Made by a program: the position numbers and the translations under genes. A DNA stretch of 64,000 bases from Liolophura sinensis (taxonomy: Eukaryota; Mollusca; Polyplacophora; Chitonida; Chitonidae). This document shows, piece by piece, positions 1 to 11,900 of the stretch (positions are counted from its first letter, which is position 1; the number at the start of each line of letters is the position of its first letter). The notes beneath the pieces are model-generated. The model was not told where the DNA came from, made no database searches, and saw only the letters and a list, made by a program, of their open reading frames with translations. The DNA lies in contig NC_088303.1 in assembly GCF_032854445.1 (NCBI RefSeq), positions 2,237,501 through 2,301,500 of the forward strand. The letters run 5' to 3'.

Positions 1-456
1 CGTAAAATCCGTGACCGTGAGCTTTTCTGGATGCTAGAGATTGGTTCAGTCTTCCCATATGGGTTGAATGATAACGTTATGGGATTCGGCAATGTAACAT
101 CTAGCCAACCATATGACTCCATCGTAACAAATTTATTCAAATACCATAAACGTAGACCTCGCAGTCATGGTAGGAGGAAGTTCAACAGAAACATGATTCA
201 CAAACATGTTATAGTTAGCTATTTAGTAGGATTGTCGTATGACACCAATAGCATGCATGCTCTACGCACAGTATTATATGCACTGCCACTGAACTTGCTA
301 AAACAGGTAGTTCAAGACGTATCCAATAACATACACAATTTTAATGTTCCACCTCACCTTGTACGTCTGTGTCAAGACATATCGTATTTTCGATTGTATC
401 GCCCTGTAACTACAACTGAAACTCAACACGATCGACTCTTTCTGAAGATAAAGTAA
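1..456 (+). pseudogene. GIY-YIG-like nuclease end and linker of the retroelement
   Basis: Open from the window edge to TAA at 454. It begins RKIRDRELFWMLEIGSVFPY and continues GLNDNVMGF. The W..L..V.PYGLN pattern closes the GIY-YIG domain in this element type; the catalytic GIY and YIG part is off the window. A basic HKRRPRSHGRRK tract follows. After 456 the same frame continues across a second TAA to 526. Confidence 0.6.
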
Positions 457-525
457 AGTACGTAAAGTGGCCTTGATTTAATTAACATACCACGCATCTT
501 TAATGAACCTGATGTTCGTAGTGAT

Positions 526-1225
526 GTGCCTAATTATTTTAATATCCAAGAGCCACCTTGCATATCCTATGAGTATACAAAGCCTATCGCTTCCAAAATT
601 TTCAATTATTTGGCGACGTATACTTCTTGCAGCTATACCTGTGATTGTGAATCCTCAGTTTTTACCTACGACAAATGTAAACATGTCCTGACTGGTGACC
701 TTACTATTATTAAGAATCATGACCTAAGGAATCTCTTTGTGAGGGGTTCTAAGTATAGAGAAAAGAGTAATGTTGATATTCGATCAAACAAAAAAAATAT
801 TATCTCGGCACTTGAGGAGTATGTTAAAAAATGGTCAAAACGGGAGAAAGTGGATTCTTTGGTACTTAACGATTGGCTTGAGATTGTCAAAAAGAAAGTT
901 AGTTTAACTATAAACCGTCTAGGCATTGATGCTCTACCTAAAGTTAAACAGGTTCTGAAGGATCCCACTGTGCAAGAAACACTCGCTGACCTTCATAGTA
1001 AATTTGTCATCACTGTAGCAGACAAGGCTCCTAATAATGTCATCTTTATTTGCAAGAATTATTATTATCAAATTCTTGTTCAAGAGCTATGTGCATCTAC
1101 AACGACATCCACGTATTCTGCTACTACATGTACTCTGGAGGAACTATTTAACAAACACAAAACCTTTCTTAAAGAAAGGCGCATATACCTACCCGTCACA
1201 CAGAAATACCACAACTTTACTGGAT
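526..1225 (+). pseudogene. Retroelement N-terminal RT region
   Basis: Same frame as the preceding piece: YFNIQEPPCISYEYTKPI, then a Lys-rich helical region (KKWSKREKVDSL) and FVITVADKAPNNVIFICKNY, a motif that precedes the RT palm in this family. A one-base shift near 1205 moves the homologous frame to PQLYWIPKMHKSP, followed by a TAA where a Tyr codon is expected. Confidence 0.65.
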
Positions 1226-1249
1226 TCCTAAAATGCATAAATCCCCATA

Positions 1250-2311
1250 AAAGGCTAGATTTATTGCAGGTTCAAGAAGCTGTACCACCAAACTCTTGTC
1301 AACTCTACTTACGAGAGCGTTACAAGAAGTGAAGTCATTTTGGAATAAGTATTGTTGTGCCACAACCAAAAATTCAGGTGTCTACTGCATGTGGATTCTT
1401 AACAACTCCAAACGTCTTACAGAAGAACTTGATGCTCACATGCATATAAAGACGTATCCACATGGGATTTCTCTACTCTCTATACTACGATTCCTCACAA
1501 AGATCTTTTTGAAAGAATATCGTCGTTAATTGTCTCGGTATTTACTAAAACAGGTCACCGTTACATTAACGTCAGAAGCAATAAGGCTTTCTTTAGTTCT
1601 ACTCTTTATAAAGGTTACCACTCATGGGATGTTACATTATTTATTGAATTACTTGAAATTCTCATTAATAACATCTATGTGAAATTCGGAGATACCATTT
1701 ACCAACACCGCATAGGTATTCCAATGGGTACCAATTGTGCGCCTCTTTTGGCAGACCTATACCTGTTTTCATATGAATACGACTATATGCAGAAATTACT
1801 TAAAAGTAATATCTTTAAAGCTCGATCCTTTTCATTTACCAAGCGGTATATTGATGATCTACTGGCGTTAAATAATCCCCATATTGCTGAAGCGATGAAG
1901 GAAATCTATTCGCCTTCATTGGATTTAAAGGAGACAACAGATAGTCCTGATGGTACATCTTATTTGGATCTATATCTGTACAAAGACGAACAAGGTCTCC
2001 TTTCACGCCGCCTTTACGACAAAAGGGATAATTTCAATTTTGATATTGTAAATTATCCTTATTTAGATAGCAATATACCAAAGGGTCCTGCATATGGCGT
2101 ATACATATCTCGCCTTGTAGCATTTGTCAGATCTTGCGTTAATTAAGATGACTTTAATCTGCGTCACAAGTTGCTAGTTCAAAAACTAGTTTGTCAAGGA
2201 TACTCCTTTAAACGCCTTCATTCTAAGTTTCTCAAATTTTACAATGAGTATAACACTCTCGTTGGCAGGTATGGACAGAGAGGTCAGAATCTCTGGCGAT
2301 CTGCATTGTGA
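1250..2311 (+). pseudogene. Retroelement RT palm and thumb, broken
   Basis: After the stop at 1248 the sequence reads ARFIAGSRSCTTKLLSTLLT and MWILNNSKRL. A shift near 1460 then leads to DFSTLYTTIPHKDLFERI, the GIPMGTNCAP motif and the YIDD box. A TAA at 2144 interrupts before DDFNLRHKLLVQ and the terminal LKFYNEYNTLVGRYG. Codon content is AT-rich like the surroundings. Confidence 0.75.
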
Positions 2312-2723
2312 TCAACCACATAGACAGCGCTGTTATCCCTATGTACATATCTATCACGTACATGGTATTTAACAACATAGATGGAGCTGGTTGCCCAGTG
2401 TAACCGTCTATCTTGTATGTCATGTGTAATATTATAGATGGCGCCTCTTGTAGTATGAGATTTTTACATATTAACGGGAAAGACGTAATCATCCGTTACT
2501 TTTGAATCACAATCTGATCGGTCAGGGTCTGTAACGCTTGTCATTTTCAAACTGTATCTAATATCGCTTAACCTGGGGCTAGGGGCCGCAAAGGTAGCCA
2601 TGCTAATTACATCAGCATGATGTCTTTATGAACAGTTGCTATTAACGCGCCACTGAGATACCTGTTTAATTGTTATTTGACACGGAACTCATTCATGGAC
2701 TACGAATTTGAACTTTGATATGG
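2312..2723. other. Gap between retroelement and 76-bp satellite
   Basis: No gene seen. It may include the retroelement 3' untranslated region. I looked for a hammerhead core (CUGANGA and GAAA in order) on both strands and found none convincing. Confidence 0.5.
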
Positions 2724-4983
2724 AAGCTATGTGATGTGTATGTGTTTGTTAGTTGCTGATTCCCCCCACGAGGCCTGGAACTAGCTGGACACGTCATTCA
2801 AGCTATGTGATGTGTATGTGTTTGTTAGTTGCTGATTCCCCCCATGAGGCCTGGAACTAGCTGGACACGTCATTCAAGCTATGTGATGTGTATGTGTTTG
2901 TTAGTTGCTGATTCCCCCTATGAGGCCTGGAACTAGCTGGACATGTCATTCAAGTTATGTGATGTGTATGTGTTTGTTAGTTGCTGATTCCCCCCACGAG
3001 GCCTGGAACAAGCTGGACACGTCATTCAAGCTATGTGATGTGTATGTGTTTGTTAGCTGCTGACTTTCCCCGAAGCCTGGAACTACCTGGAAATGTCATT
3101 CAAGCTATGTGATGTGTATGTGTTTGTTAGCTGCTGACTTTCCCCCACGAGGCCTGGAACTAGCTGGACACGTCATTCAAGCTATGTGATGTGTATGTGT
3201 TTGTTAGTTGCTGACTTTCCCCCACGAGGCCTGGAACTAGCTGGACACGTCATTCAAGCTATGTGATGTGTATGTGTTTGTTAGTTGCTGACTTTCCCCC
3301 ACGAGGCCTGGAACTAGCTGGACACGTCATTCAAGCTATGTGATGTGTATGTGTTTGTTAGTTGCTGACTTTCCCCCATGAGGCCTGGAACTAGCTGGAC
3401 GTGTCATTCAAGCTATGTGATGTGTATGTGTTTGTTAGTTGCTGACTTTCCCCCACGAGGCCTGGAACTAGCTGGACACGTCATTCAAGCTATGTGATGT
3501 GTATGTGTTTGTTAGTTGCTGATTCCCCCCACGAGGCCTGGAACTAGCGGGACACGTCATTCAAGCTATGTGATGTGTATGTGTTTGTTAGTTGCTGATT
3601 CCCCCCATGAGGCCTGGAACTAGCTGGACACGTCATTCAAGCTATGTGATGTGTATGTGTTTGTTAGTTGCTGATTCCCCCTATGAGGCCTGGAACTAGC
3701 TGGACATGTCATTCAAGTTATGTGATGTGTATGTGTTTGTTAGCTGCTGACTTTCCCCCATGAGGCCTGGAACAAGCTGGACACGTCATTCAAGCTATGT
3801 GATGTGTATGTGTTTGTTAGTTGCTGACTTTCCCCCATGAGGCCTGGAACTAGCTGGACATGTCATTCAAGCTATGTGATGTGTATGTGTTTGTTAGTTG
3901 CTGACTTTCCCCCACGAGGCCTGGAACTAGCTGGACATGTCATTCAAGCTATGTGATGTGTATGTGTTTGTTAGTTGCTGACTTTCCCCCATGAGGCCTG
4001 GAACTAGCTGGACATGTCATTCAAGCTATGTGATGTGTATGTGTTTGTTAGTTGCTGACTTTCCCCGAAGCCTGGAACTAGCTCGACATGTCATTCAAGC
4101 TATGTGATGTATATGTGTTTGTTAGTTGCTGACTTTCCCCCACGAGGCCTGGAACTAGCTGGACACGTCATTCAAGCTATGTGATGTGTATGTGTTTGTT
4201 AGTTGCTGACTTTCCCCCACGAGGCCTGGAACTAGCTGGACACGTCATTCAAGCTATGTGATGTGTATGTGTTTGTTAGTTGCTGACTTTCCCCCATGAG
4301 GCCTGGAACTAGCTGGACGTGTCATTCAAGCTATGTGATGTGTATGTGTTTGTTAGTTGCTGACTTTCCCCCACGAGGCCTGGAACTAGCTGGACACGTC
4401 ATTCAAGCTATGTGATGTGTATGTGTTTGTTAGTTGCTGATTCCCCCCACGAGGCCTGGAACTAGCGGGACACGTCATTCAAGCTATGTGATGTGTATGT
4501 GTTTGTTAGTTGCTGACTTTCCCCCACAAGGCCTGGAACTAGCTGGACATGTCATTCAAGTTATGTGATGTGTATGTGTTTGTTAATTGCTGACTTTCCC
4601 CCACGAGGCCTGGAACTAGCTGGACACGTCATTCAAGTTATGTGATGTGTATGTGTTTGTTAGTTGCTGATTCCCCCCACGAGGCCTGGAACTAGCTGGA
4701 CGTGTCATTCAAGCTATGTGATGTGTATGTGTTTGTTAGCTGCTGACTTTCCCCCATGAGGCCTGGAACTAGCTAGACGTCATTCAAATTATGTGATGTG
4801 TATGTGTTTGTTAGTTGCTGACTTTCCCCGAAGCCTGGAACTAGCTAGACATGTCATTCAAGCTATGTGATGTGTATGTGTTTGTTAGTTGCCGACTTTC
4901 TCCCACGAGGCCTGGAACTAGCTAGACATGTCATTCAAGCTATGTGATGTGTATGTGTTTGTTAGTTGCTGACTTTCCCCCAC
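2724..4983. repeat. 76-bp satellite, about 30 copies
   Basis: The unit starts aagctatgtgatgtgtatgt and contains gaggcctggaactagctgga. Spacing between starts is 76 bp (2724, 2800, 2876). A shorter unit variant lacks the ccacgag part (near 3070, 4070 and 4825). Two forms of the centre, gattcccccc and gactttcccc, alternate in blocks. It lies in the large intron after the last Piezo exon of the window. Confidence 0.97.
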
Positions 4984-5874
4984 GGCAGACAAGATAGGCA
5001 GACAGTACAACTTTAATGTTCTTTTTAAAGTAGAGCTGGTCATCATTTTACATTTTCAAATGCAGTTTACAGACTAACATAACTTGAAGATTGTGTGTAG
5101 CGCATACTTACTGTGAAGATAAAAGCGTTGGGGTTATCCTTTAAGGTTTCTGTTGATTGCTTTCATGTTTTGTACTAAACACTTCAGTGCCTGGCCATAG
5201 CTTTCATCAGCCTACTGCCATACTGTTGGCTACAGGAGGATGGTGTGTGTAGGTTTGTGAACAACCCAATCATGGGCCTTGACAGATTTCCTGGAATTCT
5301 GCCTTCTCCCCGGCTACAAACCATAGATCTAATTTCATGTTCACAATATGTCTATTGTGCTGTTTTTCCAGCTTTGGATCCTTGCAGTACATAACAAAAA
5401 GTTAAGACTTTTTGCCATAGGTACTTGTTACCATAGGTACTTGTTGCAATGTACTTTAACTTCTTAACCGATCGGACAATTTCTTTTAAAGACTAAAGCC
5501 ACACAAAATGTCTGATCCCTGAAACACAACCTCTGAATAAACTAAAGACATACATGTATCGTGTTTTTTCTTTTTCACAAAGCCATGATACCGTTTTCCA
5601 AGAGTCAACTTTGTCTAGTCAACTAGTCTATCATTTTGGCAAATGATGAGATTGACATAACTTCTAAGTTACACTAGGTCGGTTTATAAATTTTATCTTT
5701 ACTTAGATACTGTTGTACATGTATGGTAAACAACACTTGGTAAACATGTAAAACAGTTTGAATTGATTTTGTTAAAACTCTCACTCTAAACCTTTAGATT
5801 TACAATCTGTACAATTTTAATTCAAACAAACTACCTCAAGAAGCTCAAAATTGTAACAAAGTGAATGCCGTTAC
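4984..5874. other. Intron sequence after exon W46
   Basis: AT-rich, no coding similarity to the missing Piezo C-terminus on the minus strand (searched by eye for WW, FGLYVS-like and YRSPE-like peptides). Confidence 0.6.
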
Positions 5875-5954
5875 CTTCCCGCAGAATGCCCAAGGGCTTG
5901 GCTTGACCTTTTGAGCCCAGTCGCAAATAACGCGGGAACAAGTCTTTAATTACG
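5875..5954 (-). CDS. Piezo: Piezo exon W46: last exon in window, cap domain
   Basis: 80 nt: [20 protein letters not shown] then PLGILRE (human VVIPNLFPKYIRAPNGPEANPV). It ends one base into a codon at donor gtaacg, so more coding sequence must follow. No WWVIE-like, inner-helix or C-terminal exon is found in the 5.8 kb below it. Confidence 0.9.
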
Positions 5955-8900
5955 CTGCAAGAATGAAAAACAAACACTCAATCACCACTAACTTCATTAT
6001 TCATATATGCCAAAACCTCCAACCAACATTATTTTATAAAAAGGGCATAAATTGGTAAAATACTGTTTGATGACATTCTTTCACCATAGAATTTCTATTC
6101 AAGCTGACACAATCCAGTTTACCAAATTTCACAACTACACTTGAATCTAATATCAACGTTGAATCTAATCTTAATGTTTCTCAGGTAGACATACATAAAT
6201 GATGACAAAATCCAAGAGAGAACCCCTGTTTTTGTCTAAACACTGCCTCCGACTTACACTCTCTCCGTGGTGGTCCGATTCACATCAGCCAGCACATGTC
6301 TGAGTGTGGACCGAGCCGTAGGGGACAACCATAGCGTGTACTGTGCTCCTATACTCTCCGACACATCACCTGTCTCCGGCTCCCTGATAACAACCACAGA
6401 AAGTAAATAAATGTTGCATTTTAGCACCAAATGGAACATCTGAATGCTTTTGATTGGTTGACATTTTGCCTTAACATCAAGAATTTGTACATGTAACTGT
6501 TACTGGCTATCTTTATCTACATCATGTAAGTTATGTTTTTGACATCGTTATTTATCTGTTTGTCAGTCAGTCTGTTTGTCAGTAACTTTACAGAAAATAA
6601 ATTATGCACAGATTCCAAAGAGAAAATAAATATTTGGTCCTAACATGTTACACTTAAGTGGTGATCCAGATCTGGATCCAGGAATCTTTGATAAAGATTC
6701 TTCACACTGGACACGTATGCATATTCATCTTCTTTGTAACACCTTATACATGGTAATAGTGCCTAGCAGAGTGGGAATACTTGTTTCAAGCTACAGTGGG
6801 GGGAAGATTTGCACGTGCAGACAATCACATTGTCTCTGGTAGACAAGTCTAAGTTAGCTCTTAAGTGCTTTTGCAAGCCTTTGGCACGGGAATCCTTGCC
6901 ACAAAAATTGAACAGCTTTTTCTAGGTGAGTGAGTGAGTGCTTGGGGTTTAACGTCGTACTCAACAATTTTTCAGTCATATGACGACGAAGGAATCATTA
7001 GGGTGCATGTACGTGTAATGTGCCTCCTTGTTGCAGGACAGATTTCCACCGCTCTTTTATTTAGTGCTGCTTCACTGAGACAACTTACCGAAGGCAAGTA
7101 AGCCGCCCCGCCTGAGCCATTATACTGATATGGGTCAACCAGTCGTTGCACTATCCCCTTCATGCTGAACGCCAAGCGAGGAAGTTAAAACTTCCTCTTT
7201 TAAGGTCTTAGGTGTGACTCGATCAAGGATTGATCCTGGATCTACCAGTCCCGAGAACAGCTTTTTTTTAAAGCTGCCAAGACAAGATACCCTATACTGG
7301 CCTCAAAATAATCTTAGAGTTGTTAGTGTCACAAAAACGTCACTACTGTGTCACAAACTGTCATTAATATGTCACAAACTCTCACTACTGTGTCACAAAC
7401 TCTCACCACTGAGTCCCATACTGTCACCATTGTGTTACAATTACAATTATCACTATAGTGTTTCATACAATAAATCTGACCTGTGCTGACAGTATACTTA
7501 CCTTCTGAAGGAGACGGAATATTCCACTTTGATTGGCTCAGTGCTGTTGACCTGTGCCTTGAGTTCTTGCATGCTTGGTGGACTGATTGCCCACACGGCT
7601 GTAGACTGACCACTGATGATTACCTTGGTGACATCTTCTGCCTTATTAGAAGTCAAGAAAGACAGCGCATCCTGAAACACCCAAAAGTGATACTAAGGAA
7701 TTAGGTAAAGAAAACCCCTTATTACGCAAGTACAAGATAATTAACCTGAATACCCTGAATTACTGCTGTGTCTTGTAAACATTTGAGAGACAGAAACAAG
7801 AAAGTACACAATCTTCAACTGGTACCATTGTTTTTAAATAAAATCTTCAATTTTATCATTTATTAATATGCCTGGGTTTTCACAAGGTTTCAACATTATA
7901 TTGGACCAAGCCAGGGAAGTAACAAGGTCCCTAATTTAATTTTTATAATCACGGGTATGACCACTAGGGATGAAACTTCCAGGTCTTTCCATTACATGCA
8001 CTTGATTTGCAATCCATGGCTTGGCCTGGACAGAGCTTACAATCCTATTTCATTATAAAATTTTATTTTGTAAATGACAGCAGTCATCTTTGCTGATGAT
8101 GTTATTCCTGTTGAGGACACATAGGAGAGTTTTTGCCTGATCTCCTTTGTTAGCCATCTTGGAGACATGCTGTTATTCCTGTCCATATTAACACAGCTCC
8201 AATATGGCTAACAAACTACTGTTCTCCAGGATTGTGCAAACATTCTATGATGCCATAAAAGGCAACACAACATAAACACCTTTAAGTTCTTTACAGTTGG
8301 ATGATCTTAATCCTTGGAAAAGAAAACCAATCTTACCCTGTTGTCGATGTAGTGAGATTTGAGATTTTCATACTCCACTTCTGTCAGGGAGTCTTTCGTG
8401 GTCAGCTGAACAGTGGTTGTGAAAATTGGCTGAAACAAACAGAAACATTTTTATTAAAAACAGTTTTTCTTTCCTACTTCACTGATACTGACATTAAAAC
8501 CAGATAATGCACCTTTGTCTTAGCCGCTTTTAGCATAAATGAGAAAGAAACTAAGGTAGCAGCATTCAACTCTTGGTAGCACTTAGTAACAATGCCACCA
8601 GCCACTTGTCACATTTGCCAGTAAAATCTAATAGTGTACAGAGATTTCTGATGTTTTTGGAAATTGCCTAAGGTTGTGGGGTTGGGGTTTGAGGACAGAT
8701 AATGTCTCAGCACGACTGCTTAACAGCCTGATTGGTTAACGTACATTGGAAAAACTATTTTACAATTCCTGTTAAACTCTAACCTAACTTCAACTCTCCA
8801 ACTTCACCTTCCACATGTCAAATGGCATGAGTGCCTCCCCAACTTCACCTTGCACAAGTGACATGGATGCCTCCCAACTTCACATTCATTACACAAGCAT

Positions 8901-11900
8901 GCCTCCCCAACATCACCTTGCACAAGTGACATGGATGCCTCCCAACTTCACATTACACAAGCATGCCTCCCCAACTTCACCTTGCACAAGTTACATGGAT
9001 GCCTCTCAACTTCACATTACACAAGCATGCCTCCCCAACTTCACCTTCCACATGTCAAATGGCATGAGTGCCTTTCCAACTTCACCTTGCACAAGTGACA
9101 TGGATGCCTCCCAACTTCACATTACACAAGCATGCCTCCCCAACATCACCTTGCACAAGTGACATGGATGCCTCCCAACTTCACATTACACAAGCATGCT
9201 TCCCCAACATCACCTTGCACAAGTCCAGCTCCTCCCTCAACTTCACCTTACATATGTCTCACCAGTGGCTTCCCAACTTCACCTAGCACAAGTAACAAGT
9301 CCTTAACTTTACCTTGCACAAGTGACACAAGTGACACAAGTGCCTCCCAAACTTCACCTTGTACAAGTGACACAAGTGCCTCCTAAACTCCGCTTTGCAC
9401 AAGTGACACAAGTGCCACTCCACCTTCACCTTGCACAAGTGCCTCTCAATCTTCACCTTGTACAAGTGCCTCTCAATCTTCACCTTGCACAAGTGACACA
9501 AGTACCTCCCAAATTTTACCATGCACAAGTGCCTCTCAGACTTCACCTGGCACAAGCGGCACAAGTGCCCCTCAAACTTCACCCTGCACAAGTGCCTCTC
9601 AATCTTCACCTTGCACAAGTGACACAAGTGCCTCCCAAACTTCCCCTTGTATAAGTAATGCAAGTGCCTCCAAAACATCACAGTGCACTAACCTGAGCGA
9701 CTCCCCGACATAACACTGCACAAACTTGAGTGCCTCCCTACTTCACCTTGCACAAATGACATGAGTGCCTCCCCACTTCTACATGCACAAGTGACCTGTG
9801 TGCCTCCCCCACTTCCCCTTGCACAAGTGACATGAGTGCCTCCCGACTTCACCTTGCACAGGTGACATGAATGTTTCCCTAACTTCCCCTTGCACAAGTG
9901 ACATGATTGCCCCCCCCACTTCCCCTTGTACAAGTGACATGAGTGCCTCCCTAACTTCCCCTTGCACAAGTGACATGAGTGCCTCCCTAACTTCCCCTTG
10001 CACAAGTGACATGATTGCCCCCCCCCCCCCACTTCCCCTTGTACAAGTGACATGAGTGCCTCCCTAACTTCCCCTTGCACAAGTGACATGAGTGCCTCTC
10101 GACTTCACCTTGCACAAGTGACATGAGTGCCTCCCCTTACCTCGTAGCCACCTAGCCTGATGGAGACGGAACACTCTGATGGGAGGTTGGAGACATAGAC
10201 AGTGTTGGCGAAGGAGAAGAGAACCAGTGGAAACCAGATTATCAGGATGACGACAGCAAGCAACAGTCCACCAACTATATATTTGATCAACGGTCGCTTA
10301 CGATTACCACGCGGAGTAGGGTATTTCTGAAAAGAAAATAAAATACAGCTTTATTTGTATTTAGATAGGGCTTTATGCCAAGTCTCAGGAATGAGCAGGA
10401 TACGAACTAGCAGCATTATTGGTCAACAGTTTGTAATCTAAGACACCTTAGATAACTCAGACAGTGAGGACCCCAAAGCATGTTCCTTCCAAATGCTTTA
10501 AATGTTGTCTCCTATCTAATGTCACAAACCTCTGGGGCATAAACATGCACCAATCCAGTAACAGCCTCGATGAATATTCATCCACAAATCCCTTGTTTTT
10601 GTCATGTTTAAGAAAAAAACAAAAATTTCTACAACGTACAGCTTCTGCGTGCCTCCAGCATTTGAGCACAAATATGTTAGCATAGATGTCCTCCATCTGC
10701 AGCCAGCTGCCTATGGTGAGGGTGGTGTCAGTCCACATCCAGTCCATCAGGGCCCGTAACTCCAGCAGGAAGGGGATGGCCAAGAATCTGCAGCAATAAG
10801 GAGCTTGTTAGGAGTCAAATTACAGATGTCAGTAAACAAGATACAGTAACTAAGTGGGTAAATCAATGTCAACAAAAATTGCCTAACATTTTTGACAAGC
10901 CTCGTGATACAGCAAGCCTTATTCACCGCTAGCTACAGTTCTGTCTCGAAACTCCCTCACTGGTGACATCAGTGGTCTATCAGCTGCTGTACAACCAAGG
11001 CAGTAGCTGAATGAGCCAGTAAGGAGCCTAATGGAAGAGAATTTCACTGAAAGTTACAATTTATATATCTGATGAGGAGGCCAAGTCATCCCTTACCCTT
11101 TGAAGAGGAACAGATTGAGGTAGTTGTACTTCTTGGTGAGGAAGTTGCCAAGGATACGAGTAGGATACCCAGATCTGATCTGATAAGCCGACAGAGCAAA
11201 GTACACACACTTGATGAAATACCACAGCTGGGCAGCAGTATTCTGTGTGAAACTCCTGTAACACATGACATCATTGTCCATTAACAAAAAATGTAGGCCT
11301 TCATAACATACATGTAAAATTTGTAAAACTAAATCCTGCGCTGACACAGTGTAATTTTGTCAGGACATTTGTTGTATGAATGAAGCTAAAGAGAGACAAT
11401 ACAGGTAGAGATATATCCAACAGGTGTATGTGTATATGTGTATTGCATGAACAAGGAATATGAATGAAGCTAAAGGGAGACAATACAGGTAGAGATATAT
11501 CCAACAGGTGTATGTGTATATGTGTATTTCATTAATAAGTAATATGAATGAAGCTAAAGAGAGACAATACAGGTAGAGATATATCCAACAGGTGTATGTG
11601 TATATGTGTATTGCATGAACAAGGAATATGAATAAAGCTAAAGAGAGACAATACAGGTAGAGATATATCCAACAGGTGTATGTGTATATGTGTATTTCAT
11701 TAATAAGTAATATGAATGAAGCTAAAGAGAGACAATACAGGTCGAGATATATCCAACAGGTGTATGTGTATATGTGTATTTCATTAATAAGTAATATCCA
11801 TGAAGCTAAAGAGAGACAATACAGGTCGAGATATATCCAACAGGTGTATGTGTATATGTGTATTGCATTAACAAGGAATATGAATGAAGCTAAAGAGAGA

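Larger units (their letters stand above)
1..2311 (+). mobile_element. Degenerate Penelope-like retroelement, Naiad-type candidate
   Basis: A plus-strand reverse-transcriptase element truncated by the window start. The first 25 codons look like the end of a GIY-YIG nuclease (FWMLEIGSVFPYGLND); the RT follows downstream with IPMGTNCAPLLADL, the catalytic RYIDD at about 1844-1858, and YLDLYLYKDE. An endonuclease before the RT is the order described for Naiad/Chlamys elements, while classic Penelope elements carry it after the RT. The coding frame is broken by stops at 454, 463, 1248 and 2144 and by frameshifts near 1205 and 1460, so the copy is dead. The tail runs to a stop at 2309-2311. Strand and RT identity are firm; the subfamily is inferred from domain order and remembered motif style. 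Confidence 0.8.

Noticed and set aside
1330-1332. In-frame TGA as a selenocysteine codon in the retroelement
   Set aside because: The homologous frame has already shifted before this point, so the TGA is not in the true reading frame.
2312-4983. Hammerhead ribozyme in the retroelement tail or the 76-bp satellite
   Set aside because: No ordered CUGANGA and GAAA core on either strand.
6972-7175. Shared open frame [20 protein letters not shown] as a transposon protein
   Set aside because: Present in both copies of a 320-bp element but too short, with no start context or domain; shared because the DNA is shared.
9283-10089. Repetitive open frames such as VTCARGSGG and [12 protein letters not shown]
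   Set aside because: Translations of the 8.8-10.1 kb minisatellite. Cys/His spacing suggests a zinc finger only superficially; no C2H2 pattern is present.
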